This document shows, one piece after another, positions 27,901 through 38,500 of a stretch of 64,000 nucleotides of DNA. The translations under genes were made by a program, and so were the position numbers. Under the pieces are notes generated by a model, which was not told the DNA's origin, ran no database searches, and was given only the letters and a program-made list of their open reading frames with translations. How positions within the stretch are numbered: position 1 is the first letter of the stretch; every line of letters begins with the position of its first letter. Source of the stretch: Spinacia oleracea (taxonomy: Eukaryota > Streptophyta > Magnoliopsida > Caryophyllales > Amaranthaceae); contig NC_079491.1 in NCBI RefSeq assembly GCF_020520425.1, positions 1,302,001-1,366,000 of the forward strand. Direction: 5' to 3'.

Positions 27901-29843
27901 GGGAATGACTATTTAATTTATTAATGTACAGTTATTACTTTGAAGAAAAGGATCCGACTTTGTTTAGATTTTTGGATGTGGGGTTTTAGATCTGGGAGGT
28001 TGTTGATCGGCCACTAATCTTAAGTTACCACCGTAATTTGATGATGACACCATCTCTACATGCACATAATTAAAAAAAAAGACCCGAATAAAAGTCAAAA
28101 CCCCGGGCAACGCCCGGGCTACACACTAGTACTTAACTTAAAAGATGAGTGATTAATTTTACTAATCTTCACGATGCTATAATTATACAAGACACTTTAA
28201 AGTTTGTTAAAGAAATAACTTACCAGCTATACGTAATTTTTTGGTTTTTGATTTTTTTTTTCCATTTGCGACACATAAAAACAATTTTCTTTTACGCAAG
28301 TTTTTTGTCAAAAAATAGTCAAACATACATATATTATTCAAAGTAGCAACCCGATGCATCGCTCGGGCAATACACTAGTTTATAACTAAAATAAATTTTT
28401 GATAAGTTTAATAAATGCAGAGGTATAGAACCACTCTAAGGCTCTGTTTTGTTCCACGTATTTTGATTTATTTCAGATAAAATAAATTCAGTTAAGTTTT
28501 AAAAAAATAAGTTTTGTTTTTTATACATTTTCACAAACAAATAGTTTTTTTTTCAAGTTCACAAAGTAAGTCGAATAGAACGAAACTTAAAACCAATTGA
28601 CAATAACGGGAGTAACTCCTCAAACTTATAAATTGATATTTTCTCTCATCTTTCTCTAATGTGGATAAGTCATATGTGGCCATGTGGGTGGGTTTTAACA
28701 TACTTTTCGTAAACTTATTAATTGTTATTTTCTCTCATCTTTCTCTAATGTGGACAACTCACATGTGCTCCACATAACATGTTGATTTATTTTTTTATTT
28801 TTTTTTAATCTTAAACTTACAATAGCTTCCGGGAATACTTAATCTGTAGAACAGAAATACTCCCTCCGTCCCTTAATACTTGCACCGCTTTCCTTTTCGG
28901 GTCGTCCCTTAATACTTGCACCGCTTCTACAAAAGAAAATATATACCAATATTATATTATTTCTCACACTTACTTACTAACCCCACCAACACCCATATTC
29001 CCTACAAAAAATCATTAAAAATTCACATCCCACCTCACCACTCTCCACCTCTTACACATTTCCCACTAACTATATTAAAAAACACACCACTATCAACTAA
29101 CACCCATTAAATTAATAAGTCAATTCAAATGTCTTAAACTTAGCACCGGTCAAACCGGTGCGAGTATTAAGGGACGGAGGGAGTACAATAAATTTCTATG
29201 CTCCACTTAACATGTTGATTTAGATTATTTTTTTGTTTTTTTTTTTTTTGAGACATTTCAAAACTGATCAACATTTATCTCCTGTAACCGTTATTTACAG
29301 GAAAAGGAATTGACATTTATCAAAAATGTCATTTGACATTATCCTTAAATATTGATTAAAATTAACATAGATTAACGTTAATTATCCAATCCACACACTA
29401 ATAAAGCACTAAAGCCCCAAGTCAAAGCCCAAATAGTAGGCCCAACTCAGCTTAGATATATAAAGCCATCAAAAACAGAAAGCAGGAACACAATAAATTG
29501 TTGTCAAGAAAAAAAGGAACACAATATACCCAACCCTTTCACTTTAATTTTAATCAAAGAAAATGAGCAAATCATGAAATTAAACAAATAGAAAGCATGA
29601 AATTCATAAATTACCTTGCCAAGTTCAATAATTCATCCTTTTTTCTAGGAAATTCCGTAACAAAAAATTTGATGAACAAAAAAAACTACGAATTAAGATT
29701 CAGTAATGGTAAAAAAAAAACTTGTAAAAGAAAAGAATGGGAAAAATTACCAGTTTCTTAGATTGTTGACAAGGTGAAACCATCAATTTATAGAAGATTG
29801 TAGGGCTTTTTTTACTGCTTTCTTCAATTCTTCTGGGTTTCAT
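24944..29843 (-). CDS. REM-type B3-domain protein, gene D
   Basis: Exons in transcription order: 29843-29751, 27260-26843, 25858-25734, 25228-24944; GT-AG, phases 0, 1, 0, giving 306 aa. Exon 1 codes MKPRRIEESS to FYKLMVSPCQQSKKL and is too short to stand out as an open frame; its ending and phase match genes B and C. Exon 2 holds the first B3 domain (RIPKKFTKAH, LSFSNGWKDFVEYFSI, FEYKGNSNFKV) and an acidic linker with alternating Gly-Asp. Exons 3-4 hold the second B3 domain (GISLPKKPFFVA, RQGWIDFAYQIGLEVGD, ICVFEVTG). Likely a nuclear DNA-binding protein. Its 2.5-kb intron 1 holds nested Helitrons and a MITE; intron 2 holds two nested hAT elements; intron 3 holds a MULE-type MITE. Confidence 0.84.
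25310..25629. mobile_element. MULE-type MITE, gene D intron 3
   Basis: Perfect 9-bp duplication AATTACAAA (25301-25309 and 25630-25638). Ends CAAAAGGTCTTGC and AAGAATTTGTG are only weakly inverted; 320 bp. A close relative is at 48089-48419. Confidence 0.75.
26078..26358. mobile_element. GC-rich hAT MITE, gene D intron 2, hit by another hAT element
   Basis: Ends TAAATATGGTTGTTGGTCGG and CCACAACCATCTTTA; same family as 17936-18292. The next element inserted into its last bases. Flanks TTTGTATC and CATGTATC are a degraded 8-bp duplication once the inner element is removed. Confidence 0.75.
26360..26785. mobile_element. hAT MITE (TAGGGGTGAAAG ends) nested in the previous one
   Basis: TAGGGGTGAAAG and CTTTCACCCCTA are exact inverted ends. 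Perfect 8-bp duplication ATCTTTAC at 26352-26359 and 26786-26793. 426 bp, interior rich in CCAAACCGAA / TTCGGTTTTCGG. Confidence 0.92.
27412..28377 (+). mobile_element. Outer Helitron, gene D intron 1
   Basis: The left part TTAAATATATTAAAAAGCG resembles the 5' end of the inner Helitron. The right end is CCGATGCATCGCTCGGG, then CTAG (28374-28377) and T. The 5' edge is diverged and approximate. Interrupted by the inner Helitron 27633-28129. Confidence 0.6.
27633..28129 (+). mobile_element. Inner Helitron, gene D intron 1
   Basis: Starts TCTATACTAATATATTAAAA after A, ends CTAG before T. Just inside the 3' end is a perfect 7-bp stem hairpin CCCGGGC-AAC-GCCCGGG. 497 bp, non-autonomous. Confidence 0.88.
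28860..29183. mobile_element. Stowaway-type MITE (family 1b), gene D intron 1
   Basis: CTCCCTCCGTCCCTTAATAC / GTATTAAGGGACGGAGGGAG ends with TA flanks, 324 bp. It is the uninterrupted relative of 30177-30862. Confidence 0.92.
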
Positions 29844-30176
29844 TGCTCGATTTGCCTCCATGAAAGATCTAGTGAGAGAAACTATAAATGCAAAAAATAA
29901 AAATGAAAAGAAGTTTAAGTTTGAATTAAATAGGAAGGTGCCATAATTGTGTAGTTTTTTAATACACCATAAAAAAAATGTGTAGTTTTTTGAGGAAATA
30001 AGTAGGAGTGTGACTGATATAGATGGAATTGAGTGAAAAAGAATGACTACTAACTAAAGTGATTTAGTTACTAGTAGGGTTTTAGAAAAGGGTTTCACCG
30101 ATTGAGACTTTAACATTGAATCTTATCAACTTGCCTAGAAAATATGAACTGATTTTGACACATCTACTATGATGTA
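29844..30176. other. Upstream region of gene D
   Basis: Holds the presumed promoter of gene D (minus strand). I cannot point to a convincing TATA box or other element. Confidence 0.4.
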
Positions 30177-30862
30177 CTCCCTCCGTCTCTTAATACTCGC
30201 ACCGCTTTCCTTTTTTGACCGTCCTTTAATACTTGCACCGCTTCTATAAATGGAAATCTTTACCAATATTATATTATTTCTCACACTTACCTATTACCCC
30301 ACCTACACCCTACTCCCTACAAAAAATCATTTAAAAATCATCATCCCCCACTCACCACTTCCAACCCTTACACATTTCCCACTAACTATATTAAAAAAAT
30401 ACCCCACTATCAACTACTCCCTCCGAATCTAAATGTTATTCCCGTTTCCTTTTTTAGTGTCCCAAAATAATCTTCTCATTTCTTTTATTTCCTTTTTAAT
30501 CCCTTCCTTGTAATTTTAACTTTGTAATTCTATTGGTTTATCAATAAAAAACTTTGTAGTCTCATTGGTTGGCTTAAGTTTGGGTGGATTAATGAGTTGA
30601 CATTTTTATTCCTTAAATTCTATTGGTTCAAGTATTTTGTTTTCTTGTGAAAATGGAATAAAAAAGCAACAATTCCTCATAAAACTACATTAATAATAGT
30701 TAATCTTATAATGTTTCTTTTTCCTTAATAACCGCGCAAAATGATAAACGGGAATAACATTTAGGTTCGGATGGAGTAACACCCATTAAATTAATAAGTC
30801 AATTCAAATGTCTTAAACTCCGCACCGGTCAAACCGGTGCGAGTATTAAGGGACGGAGGGAG
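30177..30862. mobile_element. Stowaway-type MITE (family 1b) interrupted by another MITE
   Basis: Ends CTCCCTCCGTCTCTTAATAC and TTAAGGGACGGAGGGAG, TA-flanked. Apart from the insertion 30417-30776 it aligns along its length with 28860-29183. Confidence 0.9.
30417..30776. mobile_element. Nested Stowaway-type MITE (family 4)
   Basis: CTCCCTCCGAATCTAAATG on the left and CATTTAGGTTCGGATGGAG on the right are inverted; TA at 30415-30416 and 30777-30778. 360 bp. Confidence 0.9.
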
Positions 30863-30879
30863 TACTTTGTATTAGACCT

Positions 30880-31562
30880 GAATAACTATAGACCGGTATG
30901 TTGGCCCGACTCGACCCGACCCGACCTGGCCAGAAAAAAAGTGTGGGTTTAGACGTTAGATTGTAGAGTGGCAGGTGGCACCGTGACAGAGAGTGACCGG
31001 TACAGAATTGATTGGTGTAGATATGTGCATGACATGCAAATACTTCATCCGTTTAGAAATAGTTGCATCACTTTGATTTTCACGTTTGTCGACGCATAAA
31101 TTTGACTGTTAATATTTCTAAGTATCTATTAAAGTAAGTTCATTCACTTTTAAGTTTATCTGAACTTAACTAGACTTTTTTAAACTTATTTTATTTGAAA
31201 TAAGTCAAAGTAGGTCGAACATGATAGAGCCTAAGTCATCATTCATCAAGAGTTTATTAATACTTCGGGCGTGTTCGACGGTAACATGCATTTAACATCG
31301 CGAATAACGTTTCGACTAATTTAAAGTACTTATAAAAATTTATAAGTGTTTAATAACGTAGCAGCTTAAGTTAGTATTAAAGGATTTGTGTACTTGTAAT
31401 TTCTAAAGGTCTAGATTTTCTCACCCATGATCAAGTGGTTGACACAACACATACAAATGTACAAGAGGCATATTATTACATATAGCCCAAACTTTTTAAT
31501 TAGATGAATTCTTGTCCTTTCATTTAAAAAAACAAAAAGATAAATTAAAAAGGAGATTATTC
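30880..31562. other. Spacer upstream of the FKBP gene
   Basis: 30890-30950 is a short CCCGACTCGACCCGACC-type hAT remnant. The rest is AT-rich and must include the FKBP promoter. No specific element assigned. Confidence 0.4.
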
Positions 31563-33905
31563 ATGACTATGTTATCCTTCCATGTACCTTGCCATCCTAC
31601 CCTTCATTCCTCTCCATTATCTCAACAATCAAATCAATCAAGAAAGATCACCATTACTTCTTCTTCTTCTTCATTATCAACAAGTAGTAAAAGTAGAAGA
31701 TTGTTGCTATCAACTTGTATCATAATTTCAACCGTTTCTCCAACTACTTTTTTCTCATTTTCTTCTGCTTCCTTATCCTTAACTCCTAATGCTTCAACTG
31801 ATGCAATCCGTAAATTCTACGACCTCCCGGATTCCGGTGGTGTTAAGGCCTTAGACCTCCGCGTTGGGTCCGGTTCAACCCCTGTCGATGGCGACCAGGT
31901 TCGACTCAGGCTCTGTTCTGTTAAACTTATATTTATCGAACTTATCTCGATATTTTAATTTATTGAAAATTTATTTGTAACTACATAATACTTTTTGAAA
32001 ATTTATTTGTTGCTACATAATAATGTAATTGGTTATATTTGATAAGGGGTTCATTTATAAGTGGCATATTATTTTGGGACGACATATCAAAAAGTAGTTT
32101 TGGCCGCGTATAGGTAAAAATGGTTATGGTTTGGGTCAGGCTTCATGTCGAGTCCAAGTGTCTTGGATCTGAATGGGCCCGACCAGCGGCAAGTCGATTT
32201 TTTTTTTGTATCGGGTTGGAAATTTTAAAAAGGATGGCTCATGCATGTCCCAACTCCCAAGTCCACGTGCCCTCAAAGCTAGCTAATTTCACTCAATTTA
32301 ATGTGTTTTATCGTGTCGTTTCTTGTCATGCTTTTATCAAAAACAATGCGGTCGGAGCCCAGCTCACAACCCCGACTTTATGCTCGTGTCGAGCCGCGTT
32401 TTTTCTATGCTTGCGTTGGGCCGTGTTGTGCATCAGCCCGGCCCGGCCCAGAGCTATCTTTATCTATTCGCGATTTTCATATTCTCCCTCTTATTTTATG
32501 TTATGGCATGTGACTTAACTATTGAACTTAATTTGGTATGGGGATTAAAATAAGAAGGTAGCAATACATTATTATGGAAGATTAGCAGCAAAGCAAGGGT
32601 GGCGTTTCGATTCAACATATGATCACAAAGATTCAACTGGTGAACCAATTCCTTTCATCTTCACTCTTGGCTCCAACAAAGTACGTACGTAATTTTGCTT
32701 TATATAATCTATTTCAAAATTATGTCAATTAAGTACGTTTAAAATATAAATTAAGAAATTTAAATGGGTAGCTAATTATGTTACTATATATTTAATTTAC
32801 TAGGTAATTTCAGGGATTGAAGCAGCAGTTAAATCAATGAAAGTTGGTGGCATTAGAAGAGTAGTCATTCCACCATCTCAAGGATATCAGAACACAACTC
32901 AAGAACCTTTACCACCTAATGTATGTCATAATAATCTAATTTTAATTCAATTTCTAGTTCTTTTTAACTATTTATTCTTGGATCAAAAAATAAAATAATC
33001 AATTCTAGTTGTTATATATGTCAAAATACATACCCGTGATTACGAACATTTAACTATGTACGCGCATTATTGGATTATTGAGGATTAATATCGAGGGGAT
33101 ATCATCTCAAAATAGTCTCGAATGTTATTTAATTTTTTAATACTACGTATATAATAGTACATTTGGACTAGCTAGGATTCTACGAAGGACCTATATATGT
33201 ACAAGCACTACAAAATTTAAACTTGGGACTATTTTGAGAAGAATCCTTCGATCCAAAATTGTGGTTTCTTTCTTGTATAGGGACGTGAACTACTCAATGC
33301 TCGACTCAGAAAAATCTCGGTCAAAGTTCGGCTCGAGCAGGCTCAATTAACGAGCCAAGTCTGAGCTATCCATGGCTCAATTCAAAAGCTCGTGAACACG
33401 CTCGATTTCTTTTTTAATACTTTAAATTTTATAATGTAAACTTTTTTTGATAAATGAATTTTAATGAAATTTTTGTTCAAACATAAAAAACATAGAAATT
33501 TTGATTACATATTTCCTAATTGGTATTTGATGATTGAGTATCGACCGAGCCTATCGAGCTTTGACCCAAACCGAGCTCGAGTTCATGGGCAATTTCCCAG
33601 GCTCGACGAGCTTCGAGTAAAGCCGAACATTAGCTCTATCTTGGCTCCGGCTCGGCTCATTAACAACCCTAGCTAATCAGTACTCGTAAGTAGTTTTAAA
33701 AGATCAGGCCAGTAATTAATGTGACACTTGTGAAATTACAAGCAAGTATTGATGATTTAATTTTGTTTGTGACTATACAATGCAGTTCTTTGACAGACAA
33801 CGATTGTTCACTACAATCTTCAACCCTACACGTCTTGCCAATGGAGAAGGTTCGACATTAGGAACTGTTATATTCGATGTTGAACTTGTTAATGTCAAGC
33901 ATTAG
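31563..33905 (+). CDS. Plastid FKBP-type peptidyl-prolyl isomerase (FKBP17-1-like)
   Basis: Exons 31563-31898, 32558-32680, 32804-32920, 33786-33905, all GT-AG and phase 0, giving 231 aa. Residues 1-75 are Ser/Thr-rich, then SKSRRLLLSTCIIISTVSP: a twin arginine before a hydrophobic stretch, suggesting transit to the thylakoid lumen. The FKBP domain starts near residue 108 (AIHYYGRLA, WRFDSTY, PFIFTLG, VISGIEAAV, RRVVIPPSQGY, VIFDVEL). The Phe-Asp pair, Val-Ile and Tyr pocket residues are present, but the usual active-site Trp is Ile in VISGIE. Low prolyl-isomerase activity is therefore plausible. I recall Arabidopsis FKBP17-1 as nearest; the subclass is moderately sure. Either ATG at 31563 or at 31569 could serve as start. 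Intron 1 holds a hAT MITE. Confidence 0.88.
32115..32462. mobile_element. GC-rich hAT MITE, FKBP intron 1
   Basis: TAAAAATGGTTATGG at the left and GAGCTATCTTTA at the right, with a CCCGGCCCGGCCC-rich right half. Same family as 38270-38507. Apparent open frames across it are fortuitous. Confidence 0.6.
33280..33675. repeat. GCTCGA-rich repeat in FKBP intron 3
   Basis: Repeated CTCGAGCAGGCTC, CGAGCCTATCGAG, CGAGCTCGAG and GGCTCGGCTCATTAACAACC text, typical of degenerate hAT-type MITEs. No clear ends. Confidence 0.45.
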
Positions 33906-34229
33906 ATTAGATACAGAGATTTGAATTTCATGTATATTAAATCTTGTAATTATTGCTAGTAAATTTTTCATACTCCAATTTTGTATATATAGTGAGATGC
34001 AATCTAATCGCTTGCCTCAACTAGCCGTCCGGGGACTAGAAAAAGATTTGAAATAGTACTACTATAACATACTTTTGGTGATTTGAATCTACTGTTATTC
34101 TAATCGTCTCATTGTATAAATTTATAATATCAATTTATGCAATAGTATACTCGTTCAATGTTGCACGATAGATCACTCATGGTTTCAACGAAATGAATAA
34201 GCTCATACACACTTTTCACACTTCCCCGT

Positions 34230-34930
34230 TGAGACAAGAGTTGTCAAAACAGGTCATCAGGTCGGATTCAGATCGGTCATTCTAGGTCTCGGTTCATCCG
34301 TTCATGAGTAGGTTGGGTCGTGTCGGGTCACTTTGTCACTTAGGTGCATGTTGCGTTTGGTCGGGTTGGTTTTCGATCGGAGATTTTTTTTCCCATTTCG
34401 GGTACAAGTCGGGTTCAGGTCGAGTTATTTTACGGTCGGGTACAATTTCTGATTTAGGTCTTATATAGTCGAGTTTGAATCGGGTTTTAGCAGTTAATCT
34501 CGGGTTTTGGTCAAGTTCGAATCGGATAATTTTTGGGTCGGTTAAAATTCAGGTCGGGTTGACTCTCGGTCACGGGTTAAGATCGAGTCCAATAACTATC
34601 AAGTAAGTGAAGCTTTTAACCTATAATTATTATTTTATTATCTTGTAAAAATTGAGTATTAATTTAATTCAAATTTGAGATGTATTTAGACCAAGTCATC
34701 GTGCGTTCTTGTTAAGTCATACGTATTATGTAAAGTTAATATTGATTACGAGTCAATACATATATAAAGTTAATACATATGTTGCATCAGGTTCGCATCC
34801 GTGTCGGATCAGGTTAATTCGGTTATCGATCATTTTCAGGTCGGATGCCGGGTTCGAGTTTGGGTAATACGGTACCAGGTCAAAATCGGTTATCGAGTCG
34901 GTAATAGATTTTCAGATATTGGACATCCAT
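34230..34930. repeat. GGGTCGGGTT-rich repeat between FKBP and the GTE gene
   Basis: Begins near GTTGTCAAAACAGGTCATC and runs through many TCGGGTT, GGTCGGGT and CGGGTTCGAG units. Same compositional class as 24333-24882 and 55199-55579; ends not resolved. 33906-34230 is the FKBP 3' flank with nothing else visible. Confidence 0.5.
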
Positions 34931-35183
34931 TTTCAGCCCAGGCTAGTACAATGATAAACCACAAACCCAGGCCCGTAAAGTACTTGTAACGTTCTGTAAA
35001 TGAAAAAGAATAATAATAAGACCAAACAAAAAATCCCGAAAAAAATAGAGAAAAATAATCCAAAAAAACTGGATGAAGTTGATTTGCTGGTGTAGTAGTT
35101 GCAGAGAAAAACATCCGAGTACACTTTGCTCTCTATCCTGTCTTCAATTCGAAGCTAATTATTCTAATTTACCTTTAATTTCG

Positions 35184-35570
35184 GTATGTATGATTCAAGC
35201 ATTATTGTTAATTTACATGATGATAAAATTTCAATTTATTCTGATTGTATTTGTTATGCGTATTGATCTTTGTTGTTGTTGTTGAATTTGGAATTTTGAT
35301 AAATTTTCCCGCCTATTCTAGATTGATTTCATGAATTTCAGTATGTTCTGGGTTTGAATTTGGAATCATTTTGTGAAATTTGTGCTTAATTTTACAAGTT
35401 TTGATCTTGTAGAAGAAAGGTGAAATAACTTGAAAGCAATTGAATTTGTTTAGGGTTTTTGTTAAAATGGCATTTTTTTTGGAACAATTCATGTATGCTT
35501 CTACTTGCTAACTGCTAAGTTCATAATATGTTCTCATATGCTAAATGTTTTTGTGCAATTGCTATTTCAG
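35184..35570 (+). other. Probable 5'-UTR intron of the GTE gene
   Basis: A consensus donor (TTCG|GTATGTATG) ends a CT-rich stretch (about 35090-35183, TTGCTCTCTATCCTGTCTTC) that looks like 5' UTR. A good acceptor (TGCTATTTCAG) at 35570 lies 30 bp before the start codon. Inferred; no transcript evidence. Confidence 0.5.
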
Positions 35571-35588
35571 ATGGAGGTTGGGAATTGA
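35571..35588 (+). promoter_or_regulatory. Short upstream ORF in the GTE leader
   Basis: ATGGAGGTTGGGAATTGA, five codons plus stop, begins at the first base after the proposed 5'-UTR intron and ends 11 bp before the main ATG. If spliced as proposed it would be the last upstream ORF met by scanning ribosomes. Confidence 0.4.
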
Positions 35589-35599
35589 GAATTTAGAAA

Positions 35600-38500
35600 A
35601 TGGGTGATGGTGGAATGGAGGATTACAAGAATCGTGTCGATGTTGTGTTGACACAAGCCAGTAGGGTGAGTTTTCTGAAATTGGAGATAGATTATTTGCT
35701 TAATCATGACTCAAAATAACATTAATATTTGTATTATGAATTGCTAGTTTATAGGCCGAAAAGTCGAAAACCCTTATGCAAGTCGAAACGAGATTGCACA
35801 CCAACCGCTTTGATCTTTTATTGCTAAAGTAAAATTGTAAAGTTTTTATCACTGTGAACAATAATGCATCTAAATATAACATGGCAATTCTACACTAGAG
35901 CCCTGTTTTGTTCACCTTATTTTCACTTGTTTTAGGAAAAATAAGTAAAAATAAGTTCACGGAAAATAAGGGATACCGAAATACATTTATAACTAAAATA
36001 AGGTCATATCAGATAAGTGAAAATCAGGTTAACATAACGCATCCTCGGTCGAATGACTTTTGTGTGCTTAACATTATAAATCCTTTTGGTATAAGGTAAA
36101 TAAACTAAGTCGAAGTATGTTCGATTTTTCGAGTGGGATTTGAGAAAAGAAATGTCCCATATGAATATCTAGAGTATTATGTGCACCAACAAACCATTAG
36201 TTTTCTTAGAGATGTGATGAGTGATAAGGATTACCACTGTAGAAAAACACATCTTTTATGTAAAGATGCCTAACTTTGATATCTGTACAGGGTTATCTTA
36301 CTTATCTATGTAAAGTCATACATAATTTCATATACCCTTTCCTAGTTCCCTTCAAGTTATTCTTTTATACCTTACGATCCACGAGGTAAAGCTAGAAGAG
36401 GTTCTTTTTTTTTTCTTTTGTGGTTGCACGGTAAAGATTGTATACGTCTAATCCCTATCCAGTCTCAGCCACTCAGGTGAGAAGTCTGAGAACCTTGTGA
36501 ATGAATAATTCCTTAAAAAAATTACTGGATTTCATTTTTTTGGCTTTGAAATCACTTGACGGAGGCATTAGAAGAATATTTATGACAGTATGGCACTCAT
36601 TCCTAGCTCAAGTTGCCTGAATCGTGACTTGACTAATCAGCTGAAAGTGACGTTTAAGTTTTGTATAATAACTGTAAAAGAACATTTGCTTCTTTTTTTG
36701 AGTGTTTCATAAATGATTTCTTAGGTAAAAGGGCAGCTGTAGATTTATCCAATGAGGTTCAGGCTGTTATATGTACGAGTATCTCTCACGAATGACTTTA
36801 TTTATGTATAATGCAGATAGAGGAAAAAGTTCACGAGATTGAGCAGTTCTATTTAAACAGCAGTAAAAAGCAAGCAAACAACCCGAAAGGTGGCTCAGCT
36901 TCTAAGGACAAAGATAAGGATAAAGACAGACATGGTGCTCAAATCAATAAGCAGCAGCAAGATGCAACAAGCAGGGAAACAGCTGCCTCAAAGAGAATGC
37001 AGGAGCTGATACGTCAGTTTGGAAAATTATTACATCAGGTTTTTTTTTCATACTCTCATATCTGGTTTGTAGAGTCAGCTTCAGTCATGCAATGTCAAAG
37101 ATGTGCATTTGGTATGGGAAAGAAGGATGAAATGGTTCTGTTTTTTGAAGAATGTAAGATGTTTCCTTCACCCAATTGGTTGTGTGTGCGGAACAAAATA
37201 AAGCATTGAATATTGGAGGGAAACTCTTCTTTGGGTTATGCATTTGAGTTCTTCGTTTTGAACATGGTTAATAATTGGAGCAAAGTGTTGCGGTTGGTGC
37301 AGCACTTTTTTTTTTTTTTTTGAATTATGTGTATTCATAGACTGGCTTGTGATAACGTTGTCATTCCTGGCATGATGGTTTACGCCATTTACCTTTCCGG
37401 GGGGGAATTTGAAATCTGACCTGTTCTTTCCTTCCCTTATGATCCCTGATACCGTTAAAGGCCTTTAATTTTATAGACGGCAGATGAAAGATGATCCCTC
37501 CACATTGATAATGCAGACTAAAAGAGTGTCCTGTCCGAGGTTGAGGTTGAGGTTTTAGTTATCTCTATTGTCTTATGTTAAATTTAGTTGAAACCAATAA
37601 GTTGTTGATTTTTCTGTTTCGGTAAGATTTCAGGGCTTCTGCCACCTGCAATAATATCTGCTATATAATTTGAAGCTTGCCCCCTTTCCCTATAATATAG
37701 AAAAAAGTTCTGTACACAGTTATCAAACAAATTGCTCTAGCTTTCTGCATCATTTGTTACACTTGATTTCATCTTGCTTAAGTAACTCAGGTACATTAAT
37801 TCTTTCCTCGTCAAGTCAGATTCTTTTGTAGTTATTCCTCAGTTCTAGTTACCCATCTGCATGTATGTTCTATTGTATTCTAATGTGGCTGATACCTAAT
37901 AGTTATGATGTGCCTTTTTTTAACTGTAAATTCCATTTTATTTCCTTCAAAACACCGTATTCCTGTATAGATCTCACTGTTACATTACATCTCAAATATC
38001 TACTTCCGGTTGGTTTACAGATTGACTGTGATGCTTTTGAGCAGAAGCTCGTCAGTTGAAAATTTCATAGAATGTCTTAGGAACACAAATTGCTAATAGA
38101 CTAATACTTGTTTCAATGGCTTTAAATGTGTTTAATAGTTATATTATATTGTTCTGTATTCTATTTTTCTTTTGATGTTTGTGTTATTCAATATTTATTA
38201 ATGTCGCCTATTTTTCTGCCTGTACAACCTCCTTTTCCCATTAAATGTTTTCTGTGCATTGTACACGCGTAAAGATGGCTGTGGCTCGGGGTTGTGTCCA
38301 TGTCAGGCCCACTCTCCGTCATGCCGGGCCGGGCTGAAAAGTTCAAAACAGGGTCCATGCCCATGGCTGTCGGGCCTATGGGTAATTTTTGCAAAATTTA
38401 GCGTGCCTTATCGTACTTTTTCCCCAAAATGCGGCCCAAGCGCGGCCCACGGCCCACGACTTTGTGCTCGTGCTGGGCCGTGCTTTTTCGTGCCACGGCC

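Noticed and set aside
32120..32553. Three overlapping plus-strand frames in FKBP intron 1
   Set aside because: They lie in a GC-rich hAT MITE with no protein similarity and are bracketed by FKBP exons in the correct phase.
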